A stretch of 64,000 bases of DNA from CAIMFV01 sp040757715 (GCA_040757715.1 JBFLWS010000003.1:190307-254306), one strand, 5' to 3'. Numbered from the stretch's first letter, positions 25,358 through 33,941 are shown. Notes: generated from the letters alone by a model not told the origin. A program made the numbers and translations.

Positions 25358-25990
25358 CTACGCTTCTGCAACGCGCCAGCCAACAAAGCCTTCACCGTCG
25401 TAGGCGGAGCAGAATATGGCGGTCGCAGACTTGGCTTGGGCAATGAGCCAGTCTGCACTTGGCGGCAAGACGGAGGGGAGCGGACATTCGGAGACAGCCG
25501 ATACACCGTGCCAAACTGCATCACTGTCTTGAAGAGCCGTCCTGATCGTCTCTGGTTCATGCCGAGCATCAAACCAGTGGTACGTCTCCTTCCCGATCCC
25601 AAATGCCGTGTCGCCCAAGCTGTAGTTGCGCTGCGGGTCGTCCCAGATGGGATTGAAATCATCAATAACACAGCTTCGAGAATGAGAATCCCGAAGCATT
25701 GTGGTGATCACTCGCGCCTGATCAAATTTGACGCTGGAGACCGGCGCCAACCAACCGTCGTCGACCTTGACGCCGCGGCTTTGATTCCGATTGTCAGCAA
25801 GGAGGCCGCCTTCGTCAAAGCGATAAAGTCGGTCTGACGGAGTGCCGGCGGGCGCGAGCGTGAACATGCGCCCGCGCGTGGCGACCACTCTCGATGCCAA
25901 GGCCGAGCAGAACGTGTTCACGCCCTCTAGGCTCTCAAGCACAAAAGCCAGGGCTCGATCGTCCAGGCTGAACATCTCAAGCTTGATCAT
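25358..25990 (-). CDS. Orphan hypothetical protein
   Basis: 210 residues, starting MIKLEMFSLDDRALAFVLE. I recognise no domain. Base composition is visibly less GC-rich than the neighbours, which fits horizontal arrival. A mixed alpha/beta soluble protein is suggested: no signal peptide, no membrane helix, several Trp/Asp-rich patches (FNPIWDDPQRNYSLG, YHWFDARHEPETIR). It is bordered by the palindromic repeat on one side and a glutathione S-transferase remnant on the other, a typical setting for an inserted gene. Confidence 0.6.
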   Translation of the reverse strand: MIKLEMFSLDDRALAFVLESLEGVNTFCSALASRVVATRGRMFTLAPAGTPSDRLYRFDEGGLLADNRNQSRGVKVDDGWLAPVSSVKFDQARVITTMLRDSHSRSCVIDDFNPIWDDPQRNYSLGDTAFGIGKETYHWFDARHEPETIRTALQDSDAVWHGVSAVSECPLPSVLPPSADWLIAQAKSATAIFCSAYDGEGFVGWRVAEA

Positions 25991-26051
25991 GCGAGAATGC
26001 TAACCACGGTAGGGATGTGGCTCGCAATCCAGCCAAGCCAAATTGCCCCCC

Positions 26052-26140
26052 TCACCCCGCGACAGCCTCGCGTCCCCACGCGAGGTATTCGCGGGCGCGG
26101 ACGGCGTGGATCATGAGGCTGATCCCCGCCTTCCCATTCG
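26052..26140 (-). pseudogene. 3' remnant of a glutathione S-transferase-like gene
   Basis: Read on the minus strand, the last codons before the TGA at 26052 encode AREYLAWGREAVAG. This parallels the end of the intact GST at 27129 (TPEFLQWEREAVAG). Similarity extends a little upstream (AGISLMIHAVR versus AGAYAEALLE), and the DNA around both stops (CTCACCCCGC) is also alike. No start or N-terminal domain is present, so this is a gene tail left by duplication and deletion. The upstream boundary is approximate. Confidence 0.55.
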
Positions 26141-26201
26141 CGCCGCTTGAGACCTATAGTCAACGCAGTGGGCGGCGCGGCCGCCGTGGGGAATTCAATC
26201 G

Positions 26202-27104
26202 ATGCGCGTTTCGGTGATGGTCGGAATTCTGGCCGCCTTTGGGCTTGCAAGCGCCGCGGGCGCGCAGGTGGTGTCCGCCACGCCGCCGTCGGCCATCGCC
26301 AGCGATCCGCCGCAGGAAGCGGCCTATCCCGCGCGGATGGAGGTGGCGCATATCCCCACCGGCGGGGTGAAAGTGAACGGCGTGGTGCTGGTTCCGGCCG
26401 GCGCGGGACCGCATCCCACGGTGATCCTGCTCCATGGCCTGCCCGGCAACGAGAAGAATCTCGACCTCGCCCAGGCGCTGCGCCGGGCCGGTTTCACCGT
26501 CCTCGCCCCCAATTATCGCGGGTCGTGGGGCAGCCCTGGCGTCTATCGCTTCGGCCAGGATTTGGAGGACGCCAAGGCCTTCCTCGCCTTTGTGCGCGAT
26601 CCGGCCAACGCCAAGACCTTCGGCTTCGATCCTGCGCGCATCATCCTGGCGGGGCATAGTTTGGGCGGCTGGGCGACGGCCGAGACCCTCGCCGACGACG
26701 CCGGCGTGCTGGGCGGCGTGATCATCTCCGCTGGCGATATGGGCGGCATCGGCCTGGCGGCGCGGCAGAACTTCAAGGCCGTTGAAGCCGCCATGAACGA
26801 CGACCGCGAGAGCTTGGTGGACGTCACCGGCGCCTCCATGGCCACGGAATTGATGACCCACGCCGAGGCCTGGTCCTTCGCCGCCCTGGCCCCGCGCTTG
26901 AAGGACCGGCGCCTGTTGGTGCTCTATTCCAACGATTTCGTGCGGGGCCACTCCGAGGGCCTGATCGCCGGGGTGAAGGCCGCCGGTGGGACCAAGGTGC
27001 AATCCTATTATGTCGACACCGATCATGCCTGGTCGGATCGGCGCATCGCCCTTGAGAGCCTGGTGATCAATTGGGCTGAGAGCCTGTTGGCGGCCAAGCC
27101 CTGA
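26202..27104 (+). CDS. Secreted alpha/beta hydrolase
   Basis: 300 residues with a signal peptide (VGILAAFGLASAAGAQ). The nucleophile elbow is AGHSLGGWAT (Ser near 150), the oxyanion strand VILLHGLPGNEKN lies earlier, and DTDHAWSDRR near the C-terminus supplies the likely catalytic His. It resembles the dienelactone hydrolase / prolyl-oligopeptidase-like periplasmic hydrolases; the substrate is unknown. It is flanked on both sides by GST-related sequence on the opposite strand. Confidence 0.85.
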   Translation: MRVSVMVGILAAFGLASAAGAQVVSATPPSAIASDPPQEAAYPARMEVAHIPTGGVKVNGVVLVPAGAGPHPTVILLHGLPGNEKNLDLAQALRRAGFTVLAPNYRGSWGSPGVYRFGQDLEDAKAFLAFVRDPANAKTFGFDPARIILAGHSLGGWATAETLADDAGVLGGVIISAGDMGGIGLAARQNFKAVEAAMNDDRESLVDVTGASMATELMTHAEAWSFAALAPRLKDRRLLVLYSNDFVRGHSEGLIAGVKAAGGTKVQSYYVDTDHAWSDRRIALESLVINWAESLLAAKP

Positions 27105-27128
27105 TCACTTCGCTGATCACCCCGCCCC

Positions 27129-27761
27129 TCACCCCGCCACAGCCTCGCGTTCCCATTGCAGGAATTCGGGAGTCTCTAAGAGGGCCTCGGCATAGGCGCC
27201 CGCGGCCCCCGTGTCGCCGAAGTCCGTGAGGCGAATTCCATAGCCGCGAAAGCGGGTGGCCACCGGAGTGAAGAAGGCGTCGGCGATGGTGAAGTCGGCG
27301 CCGAACAGATAGGGCCCGCCCGCGCCGTGGCCGGCGCGCAGCTCGCTCCACAGACGCACGATGCGGCGGATGTCGCCCGCGGTGGCCTCGGACACAGCCA
27401 TGTGCTCGCGAGTCTTCAGGTCCATGGGGCATTCGCCGCGCAGGCTCGGAAAGCTGGAGTGCATCTCGGCCGCCGCCGCCCGGGCGAGGGCCCGCGCCGC
27501 CCGATCCGCCGGCCACAGCCGCGCCTCGGGGGCGAGTTCGGCGATATATTCGCAGATGGCGAGGCTGTCCCAGATGGTCAGGTCGCCGTCCTTCAGCACC
27601 GGCACCTTGGCCGAGGGCGAGACCTTGGCCAGGGCCTCGGTGACGCCCACCTCGCGCAAAGGCACCAGGGTCTCGGTGAAGGGAAGGCCCGAGCGCTTGA
27701 GCGCCAGCCACGGGCGCAGGGACCAGGTCGACCAGGTCTTGGTGCCGATGATCAGTTCCAT
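27129..27761 (-). CDS. Glutathione S-transferase family protein
   Basis: 210 residues from the ATG at 27761, with AAAGGAGCACCTC just before it, a very strong ribosome site (the longer frame is rejected). The N-terminal thioredoxin-like half has GTKTWSTWSLRPWLALK, where Ser/Thr residues take the place of the usual activating site, and VPVLKDGDLTIWDSLAICEYI with the cis-Pro. The C-terminal half is helical (GADFTIADAFFTPVA). Probably a cytoplasmic detoxification or maleylacetoacetate-isomerase-like enzyme; substrate unknown. Confidence 0.9.
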   Translation of the reverse strand: MELIIGTKTWSTWSLRPWLALKRSGLPFTETLVPLREVGVTEALAKVSPSAKVPVLKDGDLTIWDSLAICEYIAELAPEARLWPADRAARALARAAAAEMHSSFPSLRGECPMDLKTREHMAVSEATAGDIRRIVRLWSELRAGHGAGGPYLFGADFTIADAFFTPVATRFRGYGIRLTDFGDTGAAGAYAEALLETPEFLQWEREAVAG

Positions 27762-27871
27762 GAGGTGCTCCTTTAGCCTTGGCGGGACAGGCCTCCTGGC
27801 ATTAGCCTGAACATAAGCGCGGCGCAAAGACCGCGCCGGCCGCTTGTGGCGCGGCGAAACCGGGAGAGGAC

Positions 27872-29383
27872 ATGTCGGATCAGGGTTCCAACGGCGCCGC
27901 CAAGGCTGCGCCGGCGCGTTATTCCAGCGCCTACGCCAGCGCGGTGGTGGGGCTGTTGCTGCTCGCCTACACCTTCAACTTCATCGATCGCACCATCGTC
28001 GCCACCATCGGCCAGGCCATCAAGGTCGATCTGAAGCTCACCGACACCCAGCTCGGGCTCTTGGGCGGCTTCTCCTTCGCCGTGCTCTACACCCTGGGCG
28101 GCATCCCCATTGCGCGCCTGGCCGAGCGCTATAACCGCGTCTCCATCATCGCCGTGTCGCTGGTGGTGTGGTCGGGCTTCACGGCCTTCTGCGGCGCGGC
28201 GCAGAGCTTCACCCAGCTCCTCCTCCTGCGCGTGGGCGTAGGGGTGGGGGAGGCCGGCTGCTCGCCCCCGTCGCACTCGCTGATCTCCGACTATTTCTCG
28301 CCCAAGGCCAGGACCACGGCCCTGTCGGTCTATTCCTTCGGTATTCCCTTAGGGACCATGTTCGGGGCCATAGCCGGGGGCTGGCTCGCCCAGAGCCTGG
28401 GCTGGCGCTGGGCCTTCGTGGTGGTGGGCCTTCCCGGCCTCCTCATCGCGCTCCTGGTCAAGCTGGCCATCAAGGAGCCCCCGCGCGGGCATTCCGAGAC
28501 CCTGGAGACGCCCGTCCTCGCTGAGGACGTGGGCGCCCATGCGGTGGAGGCGCCCAAGGGCTTCTGGCTATGGACCGAGCTTAGGGAACTGGCGGCCGTC
28601 TCCAAGGCCCTATTCCTGCGCTGGCCGGTGGCCAATATGGTGGCCGGGGTCACCATCGCCTCCTTCGGCAGCTATGGTTCAGGCCAGTTCGTGCCGCCCC
28701 TGTTGGCCCGGGCCTTCCACCTGGATTACGCCACCATCGGCTTCATCGTCGGCCTGATCACGGGCTTTTCCGCCGGAATCGGTACGCTGCTGGGCGGGGT
28801 GCTGTCGGACAGCCTCGGCAAGCGTCACGCCCGCTGGTATCCGCTGATCCCGGCCATCGGCCTCGCCATCGCCACCCCCATCTATGTGTTCGCCTATCTG
28901 CAGACCGACTGGAAGCTGGTGGCGGCGATCCTGCTGATCCCCGGCATTTTCCATTACACCTATCTGGGGCCCACCTTCGGGGTGGTGCAGAACTCGGTGG
29001 ATGCGCGGCGGCGGGCCACGGCTACGGCCCTTCTATTCTTCGTGCTGAACTTCATCGCCCTCGGCGGCGGGCCCTTCTTCACCGGCTGGATCATCGACCA
29101 CTTCGCCGAGTTCAACTTCAATCACCAGGGCCTCGACTTCCTGGGCTCGTTCAACGCCATGCTGGCGGGCGGACCTGCGGGGGCGCAGCACTTCGCGGCG
29201 GCTTGTCCGGGCGGCAAGGCGCCCGCGGGGGCGGCCGCGGCGGTGAAGCAGGCCTGCGGCGGGGCGTTGGTGCTCTCCACCCGCCAAGGGGTGATCGTCT
29301 CCATCCTGTTCTACGGCTGGGCGGCGGTGCATTACCTCTTGGCCGCGCTCTCCATGGGCAAGAACGTGCGGCGGGAGGGGTAG
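27872..29383 (+). CDS. MFS transporter, spinster-like
   Basis: 503 residues with 12 hydrophobic segments. The first carries YTFNFIDRTIVATIGQAIK and the following loop GLLGGFSFAVLYTLGGIPIARLAER. VGVGEAGCSPPSHSLISDYF is typical of the spinster-like branch of the major facilitator superfamily. It has an extended loop between helices 11 and 12 (about 425-470, with two Cys). The substrate (lipid, sugar or organic acid) cannot be told. The ATG follows GGGAGAGGACA, a strong ribosome site. Confidence 0.9.
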   Translation: MSDQGSNGAAKAAPARYSSAYASAVVGLLLLAYTFNFIDRTIVATIGQAIKVDLKLTDTQLGLLGGFSFAVLYTLGGIPIARLAERYNRVSIIAVSLVVWSGFTAFCGAAQSFTQLLLLRVGVGVGEAGCSPPSHSLISDYFSPKARTTALSVYSFGIPLGTMFGAIAGGWLAQSLGWRWAFVVVGLPGLLIALLVKLAIKEPPRGHSETLETPVLAEDVGAHAVEAPKGFWLWTELRELAAVSKALFLRWPVANMVAGVTIASFGSYGSGQFVPPLLARAFHLDYATIGFIVGLITGFSAGIGTLLGGVLSDSLGKRHARWYPLIPAIGLAIATPIYVFAYLQTDWKLVAAILLIPGIFHYTYLGPTFGVVQNSVDARRRATATALLFFVLNFIALGGGPFFTGWIIDHFAEFNFNHQGLDFLGSFNAMLAGGPAGAQHFAAACPGGKAPAGAAAAVKQACGGALVLSTRQGVIVSILFYGWAAVHYLLAALSMGKNVRREG

Positions 29384-29416
29384 GGCGGATTAATCACCGC
29401 AAGTTTTGATTCTCTT

Positions 29417-29440
29417 GGCGCCTTCGCCTAAAGAGGCGCC
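29417..29440 (+). promoter_or_regulatory. Hairpin abutting the purB start codon
   Basis: GGCGCCT (29417-29423) and AGGCGCC (29434-29440) form a perfect 7-base stem with a 10-base loop. The 3' arm ends exactly at the base before the purB ATG and contains the AGAGG ribosome site. In mRNA it would hide the ribosome site, so it may limit or control purB translation. No ligand-binding structure is recognised. Confidence 0.4.
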
Positions 29441-30748
29441 ATGATCCCTCGCTACGCCCGCCCCGAAGCGACCGCCATCTGGTCGCCTGAAACCCGCTAT
29501 CGCATCTGGTTCGAGATCGAAGCGCACGCCGCCGACGCCATGGCCGAGCTCGGCGTCATCCCCAAGTCCGCCGCCGAGGCCATCTGGGCCAAGGGCGAGA
29601 GCGCGGTGTTCGACCCCGACCGCATCGACGAGATCGAGCGGGTGACCAAGCACGACGTCATCGCCTTCCTCACCCACGTGTCGGAGATCGTGGGGCCCGA
29701 GGCGCGCTTCCTGCACCAGGGCATGACCTCGTCCGACGTGCTCGACACCTGCCTCGCCGTGCAGATGGCCCGCGCCGCTGACCTCCTCATCGCCGATGTG
29801 GACCTCCTCCTCGCCGCCCTGAAGCGCCGGGCCCTGGAGCATAAGTTCACGCCCACGGTGGGGCGCAGCCACGGCATCCACGCCGAGCCCACCACCTTCG
29901 GCCTGAAGCTCGCCGGCTACTACGCCGAGTTCCAGCGCGCCAAGGAGCGCCTGGCCATGGCGAGGTTCGAGATCGCCACCTGCGCCATTTCGGGCGCCGT
30001 GGGCACCTTCGCCAATGTCGACCCCCAGGTGGAAGCCTATGTGGCCGAGAAGATGGGCCTCACCGTAGAGCCCGTCTCCACCCAGGTGATCCCGCGCGAT
30101 CGCCATGCGGCCTATTTCGCGGCCCTCGCCGTGGTGGCCTCCTCGGTGGAGCGCCTCGCCGTGGAGATCCGCCACCTGCAGCGCACCGAGGTGCTGGAGG
30201 CCGAAGAGCCGTTCGATCCGGGCCAGAAGGGCTCGTCGGCCATGCCGCACAAGCGCAATCCGGTGCTGACTGAGAACCTCACCGGCCTCGCCCGGCTGGT
30301 GCGCTCGGCAGTGGTGCCGGCGCTGGAGAACGTCGCCCTCTGGCATGAGCGCGACATCAGCCACTCCTCGGTGGAGCGCGGCATCGGCCCGGACGCCACC
30401 ATTCACCTCGACTTCGCCCTGCGCCGGCTGACCAGCGTGGTGGAGCGGTTGATGATCTATCCGGAGAACATGCTGAAGAACCTCGACCGCCTGGGCGGCC
30501 TGGTGCATTCGCAGCGGGTGATGCTGGCCCTGACGCAAAAGGGCGTCAGCCGCGAGGACGCCTATGCCGCGGTGCAAGGCAACGCCATGAAGGTGTGGCG
30601 CGGCGAGGGCCGGTTCCTGGAGCTGTTGAAGGCCGATCCGGTGGTGCGGCCGCAGCTCAGTGATGCGGAGCTCGAGGCCCTGTTCGACCTCGGCTACCAC
30701 ACCAAGCACGTGGACACGATCTTCGCCCGGGTGTTCGGGGAAGGCTGA
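29441..30748 (+). CDS. purB: Adenylosuccinate lyase
   Basis: 435 residues. The fumarase/aspartase superfamily signature is GSSAMPHKRNPVLTENL (near residues 265-281), with the catalytic Ser in that loop. QGMTSSDVLDTC and GRSHGIHAEPTTFG supply the other active-site His region. The enzyme acts twice in purine synthesis, on SAICAR and on adenylosuccinate. Length matches the bacterial short type. In alphaproteobacteria a zeta-type ATPase inhibitor gene (DUF1476) often sits nearby, as here on the opposite strand. Confidence 0.96.
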   Translation: MIPRYARPEATAIWSPETRYRIWFEIEAHAADAMAELGVIPKSAAEAIWAKGESAVFDPDRIDEIERVTKHDVIAFLTHVSEIVGPEARFLHQGMTSSDVLDTCLAVQMARAADLLIADVDLLLAALKRRALEHKFTPTVGRSHGIHAEPTTFGLKLAGYYAEFQRAKERLAMARFEIATCAISGAVGTFANVDPQVEAYVAEKMGLTVEPVSTQVIPRDRHAAYFAALAVVASSVERLAVEIRHLQRTEVLEAEEPFDPGQKGSSAMPHKRNPVLTENLTGLARLVRSAVVPALENVALWHERDISHSSVERGIGPDATIHLDFALRRLTSVVERLMIYPENMLKNLDRLGGLVHSQRVMLALTQKGVSREDAYAAVQGNAMKVWRGEGRFLELLKADPVVRPQLSDAELEALFDLGYHTKHVDTIFARVFGEG

Positions 30749-30778
30749 GGTCTGGCGCTGAGCGGATAACCCGCTTGG

Positions 30779-30893
30779 CCTCTCCCCCTTAAAGGGGGAG
30801 AGGTCGGGAGAGGGGGTGGTCCAGCTGGACGGCTCGCGACGCTCACCCCCCATCCCCGACCCTTCCCCCGCAAGGGGGGAAGGGGGAAATGCA
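30779..30893. repeat. GC-rich palindromic intergenic repeats, possible terminator region
   Basis: Two hairpins lie between the convergent purB and DUF1476 genes. One is CCTCTCCCCCTT directly followed by its complement AAAGGGGGAGAGG. The second, near 30870-30893, is CCCTTCCCCC-GCAA-GGGGGGAAGGG. Both can stop or protect transcripts from either side; no T-tract follows, so they are not classical terminators. Similar C/G-run hairpins are commonly scattered between genes in this group. Confidence 0.6.
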
Positions 30894-30902
30894 GCGGCTT
30901 GC

Positions 30903-31217
30903 TTAAGCCGCCAGCCGCCGCAGCGACTCGCCGTGGAGATCGTTGAAGCGGCTCTTCACCTCGTCGCTGGTGACGTCGACGGCCTTGGCCGCCAGATCCT
31001 TGCAGATCTTGATGCAGGGGTCGAAGGCCGAGCCGTTGAGCGCGGCGCGGGTCACCTCGGCCACATAGGCGTCCAGCGCCGATCCATAAAGGCCCATCAG
31101 CCCGCCGGCCCACACCGCCAGCTGACGATTACGATAGGCCGCGGCCGTGAAGGCCATCTCTTCCTTGTAAGCGAAATGCGCTTCAAACGCCCGACCGCGC
31201 GACACTAACAGAGACAT
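30903..31217 (-). CDS. DUF1476 / F1-ATPase zeta-type inhibitor protein
   Basis: 104 residues from the ATG at 31217. GRAFEAHFAYKEEMAFTAAAYRNR (in parts GRAFEAHFAYKEE, then FTAAAYRNRQLAVWAGGLMG) and AYVAEVTRAAL follow the DUF1476 pattern, the family of the alphaproteobacterial ATP synthase zeta subunit. That subunit blocks F1 rotation with its N-terminus. Compared with the canonical zeta start (M-T-T-F-D-x-R), the first residues differ (MSLLVSRGRAF), so inhibition is not certain. Possibly a paralogue. Confidence 0.75.
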   Translation of the reverse strand: MSLLVSRGRAFEAHFAYKEEMAFTAAAYRNRQLAVWAGGLMGLYGSALDAYVAEVTRAALNGSAFDPCIKICKDLAAKAVDVTSDEVKSRFNDLHGESLRRLAA

Positions 31218-31315
31218 TCGCCACCTCACCAAGGTTATGTTCTATGGTGAAGCCTAGGTCCTGCGTCTTAAATCACAGATAAGCGACATGCTTGACGAAG
31301 TCTTATCTTGTGAAC

Positions 31316-31618
31316 TCAGTGGTTATTCTTCGCTTTCAGCTCTTTGAGAATGCGAGCCAAGAATTCCACCGTGGCTATGGCCCCGAGATTGAACAGCGGC
31401 CAGACCAGGCGGCGAATCACTTCCAGAACAAAGCTGAGGTTCAGCTTGGCCCCGTCCTCTTCGCCGCCGCCGATCAGGGATTGCACGGCCTGGGTCACCG
31501 GCTGCACCAGGTCGATCACTGCGAGCGCGAACTGCACAAAGGTCGCGAACACCAACACCTTGGTCACCGGGTGCAGGCTGCTCCACAGCCCGCCCCGCTT
31601 GGCCTTGTCCCCCGCCAT
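31316..31618 (-). CDS. Small two-helix membrane protein, hypothetical
   Basis: 100 residues. Hydrophobic segments are at about 18-45 (KVLVFATFVQFALAVIDLV) and about 65-85 (LSFVLEVIRRLVWPLFNLG). Short charged ends are present. The ATG has AAGGGGGA six bases upstream. It starts 11 bases after the HIT gene stop, so it belongs to the same transcript. No family recognised. Confidence 0.6.
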   Translation of the reverse strand: MAGDKAKRGGLWSSLHPVTKVLVFATFVQFALAVIDLVQPVTQAVQSLIGGGEEDGAKLNLSFVLEVIRRLVWPLFNLGAIATVEFLARILKELKAKNNH

Positions 31619-31629
31619 GTCGTCCCCCT

Positions 31630-32070
31630 TCAGCTAACCATGGCGGCGATCTTGCGCGCCAGGGCCGCGAGCTCCTCATGATCCGCCGGAGGCCCCCCGC
31701 CGGCGTGCCCGCGCAGGGCCACGCCATCATAGCGCGGAATGATGTGGACGTGCAGGTGGAACACGGTCTGGCCCGCCGGGGCGCCGTTGAACTGGGTCAC
31801 CACAATGCCGTCGGGATTGAGCGCCGCGCGCACGGCCCGGGCCACCCGCTGCACGCCGAGCATCAGGCTCGACAGGGCCTCGGGCTCGCAGTCCAGCATG
31901 TTGCGGGCGTGGGTGAGCTTGGAGATCACCAAAACGTGGCCTGGGGACTGAGGAAACAGGTCCATGAAGGCGAACACCTCGTGGTCCTCGAACACCTTGT
32001 GCGCCGGCAGCTCGCCGCGCAAAATCTTCGCGAACACGTTGTTATGGTCATAATCGCCGTCGAGGCTCAT
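31630..32070 (-). CDS. HIT family protein
   Basis: 146 residues from the ATG at 32070 (MSLDGDYDHNNVFAKIL). The histidine triad HLHVHIIPR is near residue 109, preceded by VTQFNGAPAGQTVFHL. Family members hydrolyse nucleotide phosphoramidates or dinucleoside polyphosphates in the cytoplasm. The N-terminal FAKILRGELPAHKVFED is the usual Hint-like start. A long upstream extension of the frame is Arg/Pro-rich and rejected. First gene of a two-gene unit with the small membrane protein. Confidence 0.92.
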   Translation of the reverse strand: MSLDGDYDHNNVFAKILRGELPAHKVFEDHEVFAFMDLFPQSPGHVLVISKLTHARNMLDCEPEALSSLMLGVQRVARAVRAALNPDGIVVTQFNGAPAGQTVFHLHVHIIPRYDGVALRGHAGGGPPADHEELAALARKIAAMVS

Positions 32071-32129
32071 GGCCGGGCTCTCCGTCAGAGGACCTGACGG
32101 TCCTACCAATCCCCGTCGCTGGAGGGAAC

Positions 32130-32711
32130 ATGCCGAATCCGCCGCCTGCGCATTTGACCGCCCGCCAGGAGAAATGGTTCGCCTCCGTGCGCGAGGGGCT
32201 GGAGCGGGACACCGGGCGCTCATTGGCCGCATGGGTGGAGATCGCCAAGGCCTGTCCGGAGACCAAGCCCCGCGCCCGGCTGCAGTGGTTGAAGGCGAAC
32301 TACGGCCTCCTGCAGAACCGCGCGAGTTATGTGCTCAGCGAAGCCTTTCCTTCCGCCGAGACCTGGGCCGAACCGGACGCCCTGCGCGCGGCTCTGTGGA
32401 CCGACCCTGGCCAGGTCGCCATCCTGGAGGCCATCGAGGCGGCGGTGCGGGACCTGCCGCAGCTCATCGTCGGCCAACGCAAGACCTACACCGCCTGGTC
32501 GAGCGAGTTCCAGTTCGCGGCGGCCAAGCCCGTGAAGGGCGGCGTGCGGCTGGGCCTCGCCGTGGCGCCGGAGCTGGATCCGCGGCTCGAACCCCGCAAG
32601 GCGAGCGAAGCCTGGTCGGAGCGCTGCAAGGCGGTCTTGGTGCTGAGCGCGCCAGCCGACGTGGATGCGGGGCTCAAGGCGCTGCTGCGCCAGGCCTGGG
32701 AGGGGAGCTGA
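32130..32711 (+). CDS. DUF4287/DUF5655 domain protein
   Basis: 193 residues. The N-terminal part (LTARQEKWFASVREGLERD, then WLKANYGLLQNRASYV) fits DUF4287. The rest (PQLIVGQRKTYTAWSSEFQF, then GVRLGLAVAPELDP) fits DUF5655, a small beta-rich domain also found in YdhG-like proteins. Function unknown; cytoplasmic. Divergent from the HIT gene, with a GGAGGGAAC ribosome site directly before the ATG. Confidence 0.8.
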   Translation: MPNPPPAHLTARQEKWFASVREGLERDTGRSLAAWVEIAKACPETKPRARLQWLKANYGLLQNRASYVLSEAFPSAETWAEPDALRAALWTDPGQVAILEAIEAAVRDLPQLIVGQRKTYTAWSSEFQFAAAKPVKGGVRLGLAVAPELDPRLEPRKASEAWSERCKAVLVLSAPADVDAGLKALLRQAWEGS

Positions 32712-32715
32712 GCCC

Positions 32716-33882
32716 TTACCCCTGCCGGAACGGCGAATATTCCGCAGCCAGGTGGTCCATCTCCTGCTCCACCGCCGGGCGTTCGCGGTCGAGATAGCGC
32801 GCCACGGGCTCGCGCAGGGCCGGGTCGGCGATGTAGTGGGCCGAATAGACCTTGGACGGCAGATAGCCGCGGGCGATCTTGTGTTCCCCCTGGGCGCCCG
32901 CCTCCACGCGCTTAAGGCCGCGCAGGATGGCCTGCTCAATGGCCTGGTAATAGCAGAGCTCGAAATGCAGGAAGGGGATCTGCTCCAGCGTTCCCCAGTT
33001 GCGGCCATAGAGGGTGTCGGTCCCCATCAGGTTCAGCGCCCCGGCGATGGGGCGCCCGTCCTTGAAGGCCATGACCAGCAGCACCTTGTCGGCCAGGCGC
33101 TCATGCAAAAGCGAGAAGAAGGCGCGGTTCAGATAGGGCCGGCCCCACTTGCGCGAGCCCGTATCCATGTAGAAGGCGAAGAAGGCGTCCCAGTGCGCCT
33201 CGGTGAGCTCCGCGCCTGATAGCGCCTTGATCTCCAAGCCGGCCTGGGCGTCGCGCCGCTCCCGGCGAATGGTCTTGCGCCGGTTGGCCGAAAGGGCGGC
33301 GAGGAAATCCTCGAAGCTCTGATAGCCCGCATTCTCCCAATGGTACTGGGTGTCCTGGCGTTGCAGCAGACCCGCTTCGCCCAGCCGCGACCACTCGCCC
33401 TCGCTGAGAAAGGTCACATGCAGAGACGAGGCCTTCATGCGCCCGCATAGGGTGAGGGCGCCGCCCAACAGGGCCTGCTCGGTTTCCAAGGCTTGATCGC
33501 CGGGCCGCACGATGAGGCGCTGGCCGCTCACCGGCGAAAACGGGACGGCGCATTGCAGCTTCGGATAATAGCGCCCGCCGGCGCGCTCATAGGCGTCGGC
33601 CCAGCTGTGGTCGAACACGTATTCGCCTTGGCTGTGGGCCTTGAGATAGAGCGGCATGACGCCGACCGTCCCGCCCGCCTCGTCCTCCACCGACAGGTGG
33701 CACGGCGTCCAGCCGGCGTGAGGTCCCACGCAGCCGCTCTCTTCCAGGGCCTGCAGGAAGTCGTAGGAGATGAACGGGTCGCCGCCATAGGCTGCATGGC
33801 CGGCCAGGTCGTCCCAGGCGGTCTTGCCGATGTCGGCGATGGCGGTGTGGACGCGAACGGCGGACTTGATCTTGGCGCTCAT
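32716..33882 (-). CDS. FemAB-like GNAT protein (PF04339 type)
   Basis: 388 residues. The fold is a tandem GNAT/FemAB arrangement, with SFEDFLAALSANRRKTIRRER near residue 195 and the PF04339 hallmark HFELCYYQAIEQAILRGL near residue 310. DPFISYDFLQALEESGCVG at the N-terminus is also typical. Such proteins are proposed aminoacyl or acyl transferases for cell-envelope peptides, but this is unproven. Common and conserved in alphaproteobacteria. Convergent with the DUF4287 gene, stops four bases apart. Confidence 0.85.
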   Translation of the reverse strand: MSAKIKSAVRVHTAIADIGKTAWDDLAGHAAYGGDPFISYDFLQALEESGCVGPHAGWTPCHLSVEDEAGGTVGVMPLYLKAHSQGEYVFDHSWADAYERAGGRYYPKLQCAVPFSPVSGQRLIVRPGDQALETEQALLGGALTLCGRMKASSLHVTFLSEGEWSRLGEAGLLQRQDTQYHWENAGYQSFEDFLAALSANRRKTIRRERRDAQAGLEIKALSGAELTEAHWDAFFAFYMDTGSRKWGRPYLNRAFFSLLHERLADKVLLVMAFKDGRPIAGALNLMGTDTLYGRNWGTLEQIPFLHFELCYYQAIEQAILRGLKRVEAGAQGEHKIARGYLPSKVYSAHYIADPALREPVARYLDRERPAVEQEMDHLAAEYSPFRQG

Positions 33883-33941
33883 GAAAGGCTCTGCCCCGCC
33901 AAGATGGCGCAGCGAGCGTCGCGATCAAGGGCCGCTTCGGT

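Noticed and set aside
25987..26250. 87-codon minus-strand frame upstream of the hydrolase
   Set aside because: The product is Arg/Pro-rich and out of frame with the GST-like remnant; no ribosome site.
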